Source: an uncultured Ruminococcus sp. (lineage in GTDB: Bacteria > Bacillota > Clostridia > Oscillospirales > Ruminococcaceae). From it: a stretch of DNA of 64,000 bases. Below the pieces are notes generated by a model, which did not search any database, was not told the DNA's origin, and saw nothing but the letters and a program-made list of their open reading frames with translations. Below, piece by piece: positions 17,775 through 26,965 of the stretch; position 1 is the stretch's first letter, and the number at the start of each line of letters is the position of its first letter. The stretch spans positions 62,001 to 126,000 of the forward strand of contig NZ_CAKSNX010000006.1 in the NCBI RefSeq assembly GCF_934476685.1, given 5' to 3'. The position numbers and the translations under genes are program-made.

Positions 17775-18791
17775 ATGAAAAAATCTGTTACCCTGATCGA
17801 CATAGCAAAAGCCTGCAATACCAGCAATGTAACAGTCTCAAAAGCTCTTGCCGATAAAAGCGGTGTCAGCGACGAGCTGCGTGAAAAGATCAAACGTGTT
17901 GCGGAAGAGCTTGGCTATGTAACGCCAAAGGCGGGTGCGGCTAAGAAAAAAAGCAATATCGGTGTGCTTATCCCCGCAAAATTCATCAACCCTAACGGTT
18001 CATTCTACTGGGCATTGTACAACTACCTTGTTCAGCGTCTGAAGCGTGAGAACCTCTACTGCATAATCGAAAATCTGGAGCAGGAGGACGAAGATAACCT
18101 TATCCCGCCGCATTTTGTCACGGATAAGAAGATATCCGCACTCATCTCCCTCGGACAGCTTTCTGACAGCTATGCTCAGATGCTTGCAGAACACGTTGAG
18201 CATCTTATACTGCTCGATTATTATGTACCTGGGCTGAAAGTTGACTCTATCGTCACGAACGGCTATAACGGCGGCTATAAGCTTGCCTCATACCTTATCA
18301 GCATGGGACACAAGAAGATAGGTTACATAGGCTCACGTTTCGCCACATCAAGCATTTTTGACAGATATATGGGCTATCTCAAAGCAATGATAGAGCATGA
18401 TTTTGAAATCAAGGACGAATGGATAATAGAGGATCGTGACAAGCGTGACTTTATTACAATGAAATTCCCTGACAAGGAAAATATGCCGACAGCTTTTGTC
18501 TGCAACTGTGATGAGGCTGCGTACAATGCGATACGCCAGCTGCGTTCTATGGGTTATTCTGTACCAGAGGATATATCCATCGTGGGATATGACAACTATC
18601 TTATTTCCGAGATATCAAATCCGACTATCACGACCATTAACGTTGACGCTGAGTATATGGCTGATCTTACAGTACAAACTTTGCTTTCAAGAATAAACAA
18701 TCCTAATGGGGTTTACAGAATGAGGACTATCGAGGGTGATCTTGTTATAAAGAACTCGGTTCTTCCACGTCCTGAAAACAGAATAGACTGA
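17775..18791 (+). CDS. LacI-family transcriptional regulator
   Basis: A 338-residue regulator: N-terminal LacI helix-turn-helix (TLIDIAKACNTSNVTVSKAL, residues 5-24), hinge helix near 50, then a periplasmic-binding-protein-like domain with ISIVGYDNYLISE and NPTITTINVDAE near the C-terminus. CGGAGG precedes the ATG. It stands alone with no adjacent sugar genes, so its operators may be elsewhere; the cre-like sites at 28.6-57.8 kb are candidates but nothing links them specifically to this protein rather than to CcpA. Confidence 0.92.
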   Translation: MKKSVTLIDIAKACNTSNVTVSKALADKSGVSDELREKIKRVAEELGYVTPKAGAAKKKSNIGVLIPAKFINPNGSFYWALYNYLVQRLKRENLYCIIENLEQEDEDNLIPPHFVTDKKISALISLGQLSDSYAQMLAEHVEHLILLDYYVPGLKVDSIVTNGYNGGYKLASYLISMGHKKIGYIGSRFATSSIFDRYMGYLKAMIEHDFEIKDEWIIEDRDKRDFITMKFPDKENMPTAFVCNCDEAAYNAIRQLRSMGYSVPEDISIVGYDNYLISEISNPTITTINVDAEYMADLTVQTLLSRINNPNGVYRMRTIEGDLVIKNSVLPRPENRID

Positions 18792-18801
18792 TAATTACTT
18801 T

Positions 18802-18836
18802 ATCACCTGCTGCGATACTGCGGCAGGTGATTTTTT
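18802..18836 (+). terminator. terminator of the lacI-type gene
   Basis: ATCACCTGC / GCAGGTGAT stem with a T6 tail, 11 bases after the stop codon. Confidence 0.87.
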
Positions 18837-18874
18837 ATGTGATGAAATTTTTTTGCTGATATATATGCACCAAA

Positions 18875-18966
18875 AACCCATACATAACTTGGCATGTAAG
18901 TGCAAAACCCACACATGACTTGGTATGTAAGTGCAAAACCCACGTATGACTTGGCATACGTGGGTT
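18875..18966. repeat. 31-base tandem repeat, three units, last a perfect hairpin
   Basis: Units begin with AACCCA at 18875, 18906 and 18937, exactly 31 bases apart. All contain ACTTGG flanked by CAT/ATG-like arms. The third unit is a perfect 12-base stem (18937-18948 with 18955-18966) with loop ACTTGG. Units one and two keep the loop but their right arms read ATGTAAGTG and no longer pair fully. No T run follows. It lies between the lacI-type gene and convergent cysK. Confidence 0.85.
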
Positions 18967-19006
18967 GGCAAATTTATGATGTTATCTTTTCTGACTATAC
19001 TATATA

Positions 19007-19936
19007 TTAATCAAAGAGTGCTGTCGAAAGATATCTCTCACCTGTGTCAGGGAGGAGTGCTACGATGACTTTGCCCTTGTTCTCAGGTCTCTTTGAAAGC
19101 TCTGCTGCTGTGTGGAGTGCTGCACCTGAAGAGATACCAACGAGGATACCCTCTGTCTTTGCGAACTTGTTTCCTGCTGCGAAAGCGTCAGCGTTTTCAA
19201 CTGGGAAAACTTCGTCATATATCTTTGTATCAAGGACATCCGGAACAAATCCTGCGCCGATACCCTGAATCTTATGAGGACCCGACTTGCCCTGTGAAAG
19301 GACTGGTGATGTAGCAGGCTCAACAGCTACTACCTTAACGTCAGGATTCTTTGACTTGAGGTACTTGCCGACACCTGTAACTGTTCCGCCTGTACCTACG
19401 CCGGCAACAAAGATATCTACCTTTCCGTCTGTATCTTCCCAGATCTCAGGACCTGTTGTTGCAAAATGTACAGCAGGGTTTGCAGGGTTTACGAACTGTC
19501 CGAGGATAACTGCACCCTCGATAGTTTCCTTAAGCTCGTCAGCCTTAGCGATAGCGCCTGTCATACCCTTTGCGCCCTCAGTCAGCACGATCTCTGCGCC
19601 GTATGCTTTAAGAAGATTTCTTCTTTCGATACTCATTGTTTCAGGCATTGTAAGAATAACCTTGTATCCCTTAGATGTACCTACTGCTGCAAGCCCGATA
19701 CCTGTGTTGCCTGATGTTGGCTCGATGATAGTTGAACCCTTTTTAAGTATGCCGCTCTTTTCAGCCTCTTCGATCATATTGAGCGCTACTCTGTCCTTAA
19801 CGCTTCCAGCAGGATTGAAATATTCAAGCTTAGCAACGATCTTGCCCTCTGCGCCTGCAGCTGCTGCGAAATTTGAAACCTCTAAAAGAGGTGTTCTGCC
19901 GATAAGTTCTCCAACATTCTTATAAATCTTAGCCAT
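19007..19936 (-). CDS. cysK: cysteine synthase A
   Basis: O-acetylserine sulfhydrylase making L-cysteine from O-acetylserine and sulfide, PLP-dependent and cytosolic. 309 residues, normal. The PLP lysine is K47 in PAGSVKDRV; the phosphate and substrate loop EPTSGNTGIG is at about 72-81; GVGTGGTVTG near 180 and GISSGAAL near 268 complete the family pattern. Transcribed alone from a good promoter. Confidence 0.96.
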   Translation of the reverse strand: MAKIYKNVGELIGRTPLLEVSNFAAAAGAEGKIVAKLEYFNPAGSVKDRVALNMIEEAEKSGILKKGSTIIEPTSGNTGIGLAAVGTSKGYKVILTMPETMSIERRNLLKAYGAEIVLTEGAKGMTGAIAKADELKETIEGAVILGQFVNPANPAVHFATTGPEIWEDTDGKVDIFVAGVGTGGTVTGVGKYLKSKNPDVKVVAVEPATSPVLSQGKSGPHKIQGIGAGFVPDVLDTKIYDEVFPVENADAFAAGNKFAKTEGILVGISSGAALHTAAELSKRPENKGKVIVALLPDTGERYLSTALFD

Positions 19937-20046
19937 TATGATTACTCCCTTTCAAAAATATAATATTACGGACACGCTGACAAAATGCTTTATTATGATT
20001 ACCGATCTGCATTTCTCTCAGCCGTTCTGTTCTTTACTGTGATTAT

Positions 20047-20075
20047 AATATATCACATAAATCATACTATGTCAA
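20047..20075 (-). promoter_or_regulatory. promoter of cysK
   Basis: Minus strand TTGACA (20075-20070), 17 bases, TATATT (20052-20047). The leader is about 110 bases; I see no T-box or SAM riboswitch in it. Confidence 0.75.
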
Positions 20076-20154
20076 TAGGTTTTATATGTTTTCGGCTATA
20101 TGCACAAATAATCTCCTATCAGCTAGTGCAAATTGGAGATTATAGCCATTTTAA

Positions 20155-20871
20155 TCACTTATTTAAAGTATATTCCACCACACAGTATACCTTTCCGCTG
20201 TCATCGGCAAGGCTGACGGCAATGATATTCCCCTGCGTATAGACGAGGGCATTTACCTTTATGCCACGTTTCAACGGCACTTTATATTCTATCCTCACAC
20301 GGCTGACATCGGCATTTTCGGGGATAAACTCGTCCGTTATATCCACATATCTTGCATTATTGACGTGCCTGTTCATATCTATATCGCATCTGCGGATATA
20401 AACGTCCTTATACACCTGCGGCTCACAGTCGGGCAGAGCTATCTTTCTTGAACAGCTTTCAAAATTTTCAAGGACAGGATATACCTTCACTTTGTCGATA
20501 AGCTCTTTAGGCGCTCTTACAGGTTTCTGAGTCGCAAGATCCATAAATGCTCCCCCTGCCGATGAGGCTATGCAGACATCTCCATTTTCACCATAAATAA
20601 CAGTATTTCTGAAACCATACATTCTTTTAAGCTCCACCGTCCAGGTTTTTACATGGATATTCTCGCCGTAAACAGGTCTGCGGATAATATCCATCTGACG
20701 TGAAACAAGGAACATTCCGCAGTTTTCCTCTCTGAAATAAGGGGACATAACAGGGTGAGTTTCAAGATGAAAGTTTGATGCGTCCTGCAAAATATCTATA
20801 AGCGCACCATTACGCACCTCATCATTCTCTCCTATATCACTGCACAGCACACGTCTGTTCATTTCATACAT
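20155..20871 (-). CDS. acyl-ACP thioesterase
   Basis: A 238-residue double hot-dog thioesterase of the Acyl-ACP_TE family, which releases free fatty acids from acyl carrier protein. The second repeat carries CDIDMNRHVNNARYVD (about 168-183), the family's conserved Asn/His segment; the first repeat has GALIDILQDAS near 22. The start at 20871 follows GGAGG by 7 bases. Common in gut Firmicutes. It is preceded by the terminator of the capsule genes, so it may be read weakly or from an unseen promoter. Confidence 0.85.
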   Translation of the reverse strand: MYEMNRRVLCSDIGENDEVRNGALIDILQDASNFHLETHPVMSPYFREENCGMFLVSRQMDIIRRPVYGENIHVKTWTVELKRMYGFRNTVIYGENGDVCIASSAGGAFMDLATQKPVRAPKELIDKVKVYPVLENFESCSRKIALPDCEPQVYKDVYIRRCDIDMNRHVNNARYVDITDEFIPENADVSRVRIEYKVPLKRGIKVNALVYTQGNIIAVSLADDSGKVYCVVEYTLNK

Positions 20872-20900
20872 AGCTTTTCCTCCTGAAAAAAATTAAACAA

Positions 20901-20936
20901 TCAAAAAGGCAGCCGCAATTTATAGCTGCAGCTGCC
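20901..20936 (-). terminator. terminator after the BY-kinase gene
   Basis: On the minus strand GGCAGC / GCTGCC with TGCAG / T-GCG extension and a TTTTT tail, closing the wzz/kinase operon. Confidence 0.8.
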
Positions 20937-20963
20937 GACTTTTTGTGTTTTACAAAATATCGT

Positions 20964-21710
20964 TTAAGTTTCGCTGCTGTCAGCAGAATAGCTGTAACGA
21001 TATTTATATTTATATTTGTAGTTGTATTTTCCGCCTGAGATATTAACGTTATTTACAACAACTCCAAGAATAGAGCCGTTTGCAAACTTTACAGCGTCGA
21101 TAGCCTCGCCGAGAGCGTCATATGTAGACTGACCCTGCTTTGCGATAAGCACGATACCCGCAATATTGTTCACAAGGGTAAGTGTATCCGTAACGACATT
21201 TATCGGCGGAGTGTCAAGTATAACATAATCGTAATACTTTGAAAGCTCATCCAGAAGCACCTTCATATTGTTTGAAGCCAGCATTTCTGACGGGTTAGGC
21301 GGTATAGGACCGCAGGTAACAACGTCAAGGTAAGGTATCACTTGTTCGTTTACGACTTCCTTAAAGGAATGTATTCCGCTCATGAGCGTGGAAAGTCCCT
21401 TTGCATTTTTCAGTTTGAACATCTTATGCTGTACAGGCTTTCTGAGGTCGCAGTCGATAAGCAGTACCTTTGACTTTGTCTGCGCCATTGTGATAGCTAT
21501 ATTAGCCGCACAGGTGGATTTACCCTCGGCAGCCATAGAGCTTGAAACTGCAAATATCTTGCTCTCCTTAGTTGCAAGAGCAAAGGTTATATTTGTTCTG
21601 AGGTTCTTATAAGCCTCTGTTACCTGAAAGGCGATATTAGGGTCAAGGAGAGTTCTTCTCTTTGAACGCTGGGGAGCGCTGATCTTCTTTTTGCTTGCTA
21701 TTGTAGGCAT
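20964..21710 (-). CDS. CpsD/CapB-type tyrosine autokinase
   Basis: A 248-residue bacterial tyrosine kinase of capsule/exopolysaccharide systems. Walker A SSMAAEGKST (57-66), Walker A' LLIDCDLRKP (about 83-92) and Walker B VILDTPP are present. The C-terminal tail alternates Tyr with Lys/Arg (YKYKYKYRYSY), the cluster that is autophosphorylated. The stop shares a base with the upstream Wzz gene's end, the classical CpsC-CpsD pairing in which the membrane partner activates the kinase. No glycosyltransferase or flippase genes adjoin it. Confidence 0.92.
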   Translation of the reverse strand: MPTIASKKKISAPQRSKRRTLLDPNIAFQVTEAYKNLRTNITFALATKESKIFAVSSSMAAEGKSTCAANIAITMAQTKSKVLLIDCDLRKPVQHKMFKLKNAKGLSTLMSGIHSFKEVVNEQVIPYLDVVTCGPIPPNPSEMLASNNMKVLLDELSKYYDYVILDTPPINVVTDTLTLVNNIAGIVLIAKQGQSTYDALGEAIDAVKFANGSILGVVVNNVNISGGKYNYKYKYKYRYSYSADSSET

Positions 21711-22462
21711 TATTTTCCCGCTCCTTTCTCATCCATAAATATGTCAGGTATCTCTGCGAGGATAGGAACATTGAATCTTGCCTTAACGTCCTCACCGCTT
21801 GTTACTGCATTGTCGAAGTAATCCATAATGATAACAAGGATTATCGAAACAGCAAGTCCGATAACGAAACCGATAATTGTTATAAGGCTTATATTCGGAC
21901 CGCTCGGAGATGTGGGGATCTTAGCGTCTGAGATAGTTTCAACAGAACCTGCCTGAGTTACACGGGTGATAAGGTCCGGAGCGATATCTGAGATATATGT
22001 GCATATATCAGCCGCAAATCTCGGAACTTCACAAGTACAGGAAACCTGAAGTACCTCGGTATTGTTTACGGAAGATATTGTAACTATATCCTGTATCTCG
22101 CTTGTGGGGATATACTCCTTGCCGTCATCATCTTTAGCTACTGTAAAATAGTTTGCAAGATCCTTTGTGTCATAATCTGCGATAAGCTTATCAGATACAG
22201 CCTCATACACAGATGTATCGTTAAGGATAACTATGTAAGTTTCCGCAAGTGATTTTGCAGCCGTAAGATCCTGATAGCTTACGTTGTCGCTGTTGGAAGC
22301 GGCTGTGTTCTTTACATAGATCTTTATGCTGGAGGTATACTGAAGCGGCAGTACGAATTTAGCCACACAGAAACCGGCAACAGTACAAAGCAGCGTAATG
22401 AGGATTATGAGCTTGATCCTGCTAAGTAAAAGATTGACAATGTCTTTTACATTCATTTCCAT
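21710..22462 (-). CDS. Wzz/CpsC-type chain length determinant protein
   Basis: A 250-residue membrane protein with helices at about 18-38 and 200-222 flanking an external domain and the short cytoplasmic C-terminus expected to activate CpsD. PTSPSGPN just before the second helix is the family's Pro-rich motif. I chose ATG 22462, which follows AGGTGG; the longer frame begins upstream without a ribosome site. Regulates polysaccharide chain length and kinase activity. Confidence 0.88.
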   Translation of the reverse strand: MEMNVKDIVNLLLSRIKLIILITLLCTVAGFCVAKFVLPLQYTSSIKIYVKNTAASNSDNVSYQDLTAAKSLAETYIVILNDTSVYEAVSDKLIADYDTKDLANYFTVAKDDDGKEYIPTSEIQDIVTISSVNNTEVLQVSCTCEVPRFAADICTYISDIAPDLITRVTQAGSVETISDAKIPTSPSGPNISLITIIGFVIGLAVSIILVIIMDYFDNAVTSGEDVKARFNVPILAEIPDIFMDEKGAGK

Positions 22463-22525
22463 ATTAAAATATCCACCTTTTTTCTTCAAAATAAGCGCAC
22501 AAGACACGCACACCATATACTACTA

Positions 22526-22592
22526 ATTATACAGCATATTTAAAGTTATGTCAATAGTTTTATCATTTAATGACAAAATTCGTCACATTAAA
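22526..22592 (-). promoter_or_regulatory. promoter of wzz/kinase operon with adjacent inverted repeat
   Basis: Minus strand TTGACA (22554-22549), 17 bases, TATAAT (22531-22526). An inverted repeat TTTAATGAC...GTCACATTAAA at 22566-22592 sits just upstream of the -35 box and could bind a regulator. Confidence 0.72.
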
Positions 22593-22665
22593 TAAGCACT
22601 GTGTCAGAGTATAAAGCTATGCTGTATCATTTACTGTAAAACGCCCTGAATACGGCACAAAAAGC

Positions 22666-23340
22666 CTATGAAAGCAGTTCTCTCATTACCCAGCCTGCCG
22701 TACCGTTATAGTCAGTATACACCCATACATTACCACTTGAGTCAGTAGTTTCTCCCCTGCCGTATATAGTTTCTCCGTCGGGGATTTTAAGCTGAACGTC
22801 ATAGCTTTTTGACGGACCAAAACGCAGGTTGAGATACGTTGTATCGGAAGTGACCTTATACTTCACATTTGATGAATACTTCATGCTGTCGCTCATCTTG
22901 TAAAGTGCGTCAGCTTTAAAAGCGGTCGTTGTGGTAGTAGTCTGGGTAGTCTTTTTGGTCGTGGTCGATGCTGTTTTCGAGGTCGCCGTAACACCGCTGC
23001 CGTTTGGCAGTGTGTAATAAGTTTTCACCGTAGTTGTGGAGGACATCGTCGCTCTTACGTCCTCGTCATAGAGGTCGGGACGGCTGTAATCATTCTCCAG
23101 CGTTCCGCCTGTCATACTAGTGGTGGAGGTATATCCCTCTATGCCCTCATCGTCATTATCAACATCACCTGTATACACCGCAGTTTTCGTTGTTTCCGCC
23201 ATTCGTCGGTCAGAGGTCGTTTCTGTGGCTGATTGCGTTGTGGTGGTGCTTGGCCCTATCCACTCTGTGATACCGCATGAACTTACAGCGGCGGCACACG
23301 CAAGGGCAGCAATGATCTTACCTTTATTTTCAAACTTCAT
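22666..23340 (-). CDS. Thr-rich lipoprotein with SH3-like domain
   Basis: A 224-residue predicted lipoprotein: signal peptide with lipobox VSSC (C22), a long Thr/Ser linker to about 145, and a C-terminal bacterial SH3 domain (TYLNLRFGPSKSYDVQLKI at about 167-185, then WVYTDYNGTAGWV). SH3 domains of this kind bind cell-wall peptides. It lies 57 bases after the amidohydrolase gene. Role: envelope protein, exact function unknown. Confidence 0.78.
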   Translation of the reverse strand: MKFENKGKIIAALACAAAVSSCGITEWIGPSTTTTQSATETTSDRRMAETTKTAVYTGDVDNDDEGIEGYTSTTSMTGGTLENDYSRPDLYDEDVRATMSSTTTVKTYYTLPNGSGVTATSKTASTTTKKTTQTTTTTTAFKADALYKMSDSMKYSSNVKYKVTSDTTYLNLRFGPSKSYDVQLKIPDGETIYGRGETTDSSGNVWVYTDYNGTAGWVMRELLS

Positions 23341-23397
23341 TTTTGTTTCACCTTTTTACACTATATCTTTTATATCTTTTCGTTTTTTGCTCTTATT

Positions 23398-24195
23398 TTA
23401 CCCCTTTACGTCAAGCAGTCTTACTGCATTTTCCCCTAAGATCTTCTCTTTTTCGTCATCGGAAAGGTCAAGCTTCAGTATCTTCTCTTTCATTTTACCC
23501 GAACTTTCCCATGGGCAGTCGCTTGCAAAGAGTATCCTGTCAGCGCCATGCTTTCTGATTATCTTCACCATAAGCTCGTCAGGACAGTTGTATGAAAAAG
23601 CTGTATCAAAATAAACTTCTCCGTCCATGCCTGCAAGGATATCATATACCTCCTGCCAGCGTTCATTTGCGCCGAGGTGTGCAAGTATTACCTTGAGATG
23701 CGGGTGCTTTTTTAGCATCTTTATCGCCCTCTCAGGCGGGTTATGCACAAGATCAGGTGATGCACAGTCCCAGCCTGCATGGAATATCACAGGCAGATCA
23801 CGTCGCTCTATCTCATCATATACAGCGTCCATTCTGTCCTCATCGACCATAAACCCCTGATAATCGGGGTGGAGCTTTATGCCGTGCAGTCCCATAGCCT
23901 TTATCCTGTCAAGTTCCTGCGGAATATCCTCTGCGTCGGGGTGAATACTTCCGAAACTGATTAATCTTCCGCCGTCCTGTTCAGCCGCCCAGTCGTTGAG
24001 TATTACCTGCTGAGTAGGTTTTGTGGCAATCGGCAGTAAAACTCCCTTATCCACTCCCCACTCGTCAAATCTTTCAACAGTCTGTTCCACAAGACCTCTT
24101 GTATAAGGAGCCATGCCGCTCCTGCTTTCAAGCTGGCTGATAGCACGTTCCGCTATTTTCGGATTAAAACAATGAACATGAAAATCAATGACCAT
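23398..24195 (-). CDS. amidohydrolase (Amidohydro_2 family)
   Basis: A 265-residue TIM-barrel metal hydrolase. Metal ligands appear in order: DFHVHC (H6, H8), KLHPDYQG, IFHAGWD, ILAHLG and FASDCPW. The family includes decarboxylases and hydrolases of aromatic or lactone substrates; this one cannot be assigned more closely. I chose ATG 24195, which gives the compact start before the HxH motif; upstream in-frame ATGs add hydrophobic residues without a good ribosome site. Confidence 0.82.
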   Translation of the reverse strand: MVIDFHVHCFNPKIAERAISQLESRSGMAPYTRGLVEQTVERFDEWGVDKGVLLPIATKPTQQVILNDWAAEQDGGRLISFGSIHPDAEDIPQELDRIKAMGLHGIKLHPDYQGFMVDEDRMDAVYDEIERRDLPVIFHAGWDCASPDLVHNPPERAIKMLKKHPHLKVILAHLGANERWQEVYDILAGMDGEVYFDTAFSYNCPDELMVKIIRKHGADRILFASDCPWESSGKMKEKILKLDLSDDEKEKILGENAVRLLDVKG

Positions 24196-24264
24196 AAAAT
24201 ACATCTCACTTATTTCAATTATTTCAATAAAAATTATATACAAATATAGCTGATACCGATTTTT

Positions 24265-24293
24265 ATTATATCACATCGGCTTTCCCATTTCAA
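24265..24293 (-). promoter_or_regulatory. promoter of the amidohydrolase gene
   Basis: Minus strand TTGAAA (24293-24288), 17 bases, TATAAT (24270-24265). Confidence 0.75.
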
Positions 24294-24334
24294 GAAATCA
24301 CGCCAATTTTCATTTAATTCTCACACATTTCGGC

Positions 24335-24363
24335 TTGCAAAGGGGTGAATAATATGCTATAAT
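24335..24363 (+). promoter_or_regulatory. promoter of the acpS operon
   Basis: TTGCAA (24335-24340), 17 bases, TATAAT (24358-24363), 64 bases before the small membrane protein gene. Confidence 0.78.
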
Positions 24364-24426
24364 AAATAATGTTCTATTTATAATAAATTTTAGCAGGATT
24401 TTTTCTGCAATGGAGGATCATAATTA

Positions 24427-24942
24427 ATGGATAGCTTTAAGGAACAAATTGTTAAAAAGCATAATACAAGCCGTGATACCGTAACAAAGATCTGCATAAT
24501 GGTAGCAAGCGTCGCACTGGCATTCGCTATTATTTTTCTCGTTCTCGCAGTGCCGAAATGGGCAGTAATAGGAATTTTCATTGCCTGCCTTTGCATATAT
24601 GGCGGATACTATCTTATACAGAATCTTAATGTGGAGTATGAGTACATCTTCACAAACGGCGACCTTGATATCGACAAGATAATCGCACAGCGTTCAAGAA
24701 AGCGTCTTGCTACGATAAATATCACAAATGCTACCGCAGTCGGAAAGGCTGACGATAATTTCTCCGTAAGGGACGGCAGAACACTTGTGTTCGCAAGTGC
24801 CTGCGATCCTGAGGCTGATGATTACTACATTGACGTAAACAACAAAAAGCTGGGCGAAACAACTCTTGTTTTCACGCCCGATGAAGATATGCTTGATCTT
24901 ATAAAGCATCATCTTCCGAGAAATCTCAGAAATTCCATATAA
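24427..24942 (+). CDS. small two-helix membrane protein, DUF6106-like
   Basis: A 171-residue protein: cytoplasmic N-terminus, two membrane helices at about 22-44 and 47-67, and a soluble C-terminal domain beginning NVEYEYIFTNGDLDIDKI, which recalls DUF6106 (moderate recall). RSRKRLATI suggests a basic patch near the membrane. It precedes acpS by 11 bases, so it is co-transcribed, but its role is unknown. Confidence 0.7.
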   Translation: MDSFKEQIVKKHNTSRDTVTKICIMVASVALAFAIIFLVLAVPKWAVIGIFIACLCIYGGYYLIQNLNVEYEYIFTNGDLDIDKIIAQRSRKRLATINITNATAVGKADDNFSVRDGRTLVFASACDPEADDYYIDVNNKKLGETTLVFTPDEDMLDLIKHHLPRNLRNSI

Positions 24943-24953
24943 AGAGGATCACT

Positions 24954-25334
24954 ATGGGTAAATATACAGTTGGAACGGATCTTGTTGAGATCCAAAGAAT
25001 AAAAGACAGCTGTCAGCGCAGAAGATTTATTGAAAGGGTATACTCCGAAAAGGAGTCTGCCCTTTTTTCATCAAAGAAAGACCCCTATCCGTCCATGGCA
25101 GGAAACTGGGCGGCAAAGGAGGCTTTCAGCAAGGCGCTCTGCACAGGAGTGCGAGGATTTGAACTTCATGAAGTATCTGTTCTCCGTGACGAACTCGGCT
25201 GTCCATACCTTGAACTTTCAGGAAAAGCGGCTGATACAGCAAACAGAATGGGAGTTGATTTTTCAGTTTCCATAACGCACACAAAAGACTATGCGTCCGC
25301 CGTTGTCATAGCTTTCCCAAAGGAAGATAACTAA
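24954..25334 (+). CDS. acpS: holo-[acyl-carrier-protein] synthase
   Basis: Transfers phosphopantetheine from CoA to acyl carrier protein. 126 residues. The signature VGTDLVEIQRI (Mg-binding D9) and NWAAKEAFSKAL (E56) are intact. Next to nnrDE, an arrangement common in Firmicutes. Confidence 0.95.
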   Translation: MGKYTVGTDLVEIQRIKDSCQRRRFIERVYSEKESALFSSKKDPYPSMAGNWAAKEAFSKALCTGVRGFELHEVSVLRDELGCPYLELSGKAADTANRMGVDFSVSITHTKDYASAVVIAFPKEDN

Positions 25335-25375
25335 GTTTAAATATATGGGCTATAAAATCAAAAGGGGTGTATACA

Positions 25376-26950
25376 ATGTCTGAAAAATACACAAACAGAG
25401 TGCTTTCGACCGCACAGATGACATACTGCGAACACAAGTCCGACGAGCTTGGTGTGTCCCTCAAAGAGCTTATGGATAACGCAGCTGCGGCACTTTCGGC
25501 ACATATCGAGGCGATATGCAAAAAGAAAAAGCTGAATAAGATCCTTATTCTCACTGGAAAAGGCAACAACGGCGGTGACGGACTTGTGGCTGCAAACCTG
25601 CTGGCTGAAAAAGGTTTTGACGTGCAGATAATGCTTTGCTGCGGTGAACCGACCACAGACCTCGCCAGAGCGGCCAGAGAGCGTCTTAAAGACGATATAT
25701 CGGTTTATGAGTATAATGACTCAGCTGAAATGAAAGCCGTTATAACACAGGCTGAGGTGCTTGTGGACTGCATCTTTGGAACAGGCTTCAAAGGTGATAT
25801 ACGCAAAAATATGAACATCTTGTTTGAAATTCTGAACCTATCCTCTGCATACAAAATTGCCTGCGATATACCGTCGGGAGCGAACGCTCAGAGCGGTCAG
25901 GCAAGTACGCTCACCTTCCCTGCTGACATGACGGTAACGTTCCACGCAAAAAAAATCGGAATGACTATCTCGCCCGCAAAGGAAATTTGCGGCAAGATCT
26001 TTGTCGAGGATATAAAGATACCTAATGAGGTATATGACGATATGCCTGCGGAACTTTCGGATATCATAACAGAAAATGCTGATCTTCCCCCTGCAAAGCT
26101 GCTGCCTGCAAGACCTTCTTACGGTCACAAAGGCACATTCGGAAAGCTTGTCAGCGTATGCGGTTCGGGGAGTTACATCGGTGCGGCTGTTATATCCGCA
26201 CATTCCGCCCTCAGAACGGGAGTGGGGATAGTTAATCTTTGCACTGCGCCCGAAGTTATATCGGCTGCCGCCTGCACAATTCCGGAATGTACTTTTTCGG
26301 CTATGAAATGCGATGAAAACGGGTTTTTGACCGGCGAAAATGCCGATACGATACTTGAAAAGCTTAGTGGCGCACAATGCCTTTTGCTCGGCTGCGGACT
26401 GGGTCACACCGCCGAAACTGAAAAACTTGTAAAAGAATTGGTGGAAAAATCCCCTGTTCCAATAGTTCTTGACGCAGACGGAATAAATTCACTTTGTCCG
26501 AATATAGATGTACTGTTGAAGAAAAAGTCAACGGTAATTTTAACGCCGCACCCTGCTGAACTCGCAAGGCTTTGCGGAGTTTCAACGGCAGAGATCATGT
26601 CGGACAGGCTGAAATATGCGTCGGAATTTTCAAAGAAATACGGAGTTATCGTTGCCGCAAAGAGCGCTCAGACCTTAGTTTGCAGCGGCGGTCGGGTAAT
26701 GATAAATTCCGCAGGCTGCACAGCCCTTGCAAAAGGCGGTTCGGGAGATATGCTGGCAGGCATAATTTCCTCTTTAACGGCGCAAAGTCCCGAAACTCCC
26801 GCAAACAACGCTTGGCTCGGCTGTTATATAATGGGCAAAACTGCCGAAATGCTCAGCGAAGAAAATTCTGAGCGAGGTATTCTTGCCACAGACATTATAA
26901 AGGCTCTGCCGAAATTTCTGAAAAAACTGGAGCAGGAACAAGAGCAGTAA
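25376..26950 (+). CDS. nnrDE: bifunctional NAD(P)H-hydrate epimerase / dehydratase
   Basis: Repairs damaged NADHX/NADPHX. The N-terminal YjeF_N epimerase domain (about 1-210) has GKGNNGGDGLVAA and DCIFGTGF; the C-terminal ADP/ATP-dependent dehydratase (about 225-520) has SYGHKGTFGK, LTPHPAELARL and GGSGDMLAG. The ATG at 25376 follows AGGGG by 8 bases; an in-frame GTG at 25367 overlaps that site and was rejected. Length of 524 is normal for the fusion. Confidence 0.93.
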   Translation: MSEKYTNRVLSTAQMTYCEHKSDELGVSLKELMDNAAAALSAHIEAICKKKKLNKILILTGKGNNGGDGLVAANLLAEKGFDVQIMLCCGEPTTDLARAARERLKDDISVYEYNDSAEMKAVITQAEVLVDCIFGTGFKGDIRKNMNILFEILNLSSAYKIACDIPSGANAQSGQASTLTFPADMTVTFHAKKIGMTISPAKEICGKIFVEDIKIPNEVYDDMPAELSDIITENADLPPAKLLPARPSYGHKGTFGKLVSVCGSGSYIGAAVISAHSALRTGVGIVNLCTAPEVISAAACTIPECTFSAMKCDENGFLTGENADTILEKLSGAQCLLLGCGLGHTAETEKLVKELVEKSPVPIVLDADGINSLCPNIDVLLKKKSTVILTPHPAELARLCGVSTAEIMSDRLKYASEFSKKYGVIVAAKSAQTLVCSGGRVMINSAGCTALAKGGSGDMLAGIISSLTAQSPETPANNAWLGCYIMGKTAEMLSEENSERGILATDIIKALPKFLKKLEQEQEQ

Positions 26951-26965
26951 AATTACCAAAAGATC

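Noticed and set aside
18875..18966. Tandem repeat as a CRISPR array
   Set aside because: The units follow each other without spacers of independent sequence and the whole period is only 31 bases.
19937..20046. T-box or SAM riboswitch in the cysK leader
   Set aside because: The leader is short and shows neither the T-box sequence nor a terminator/antiterminator pair.
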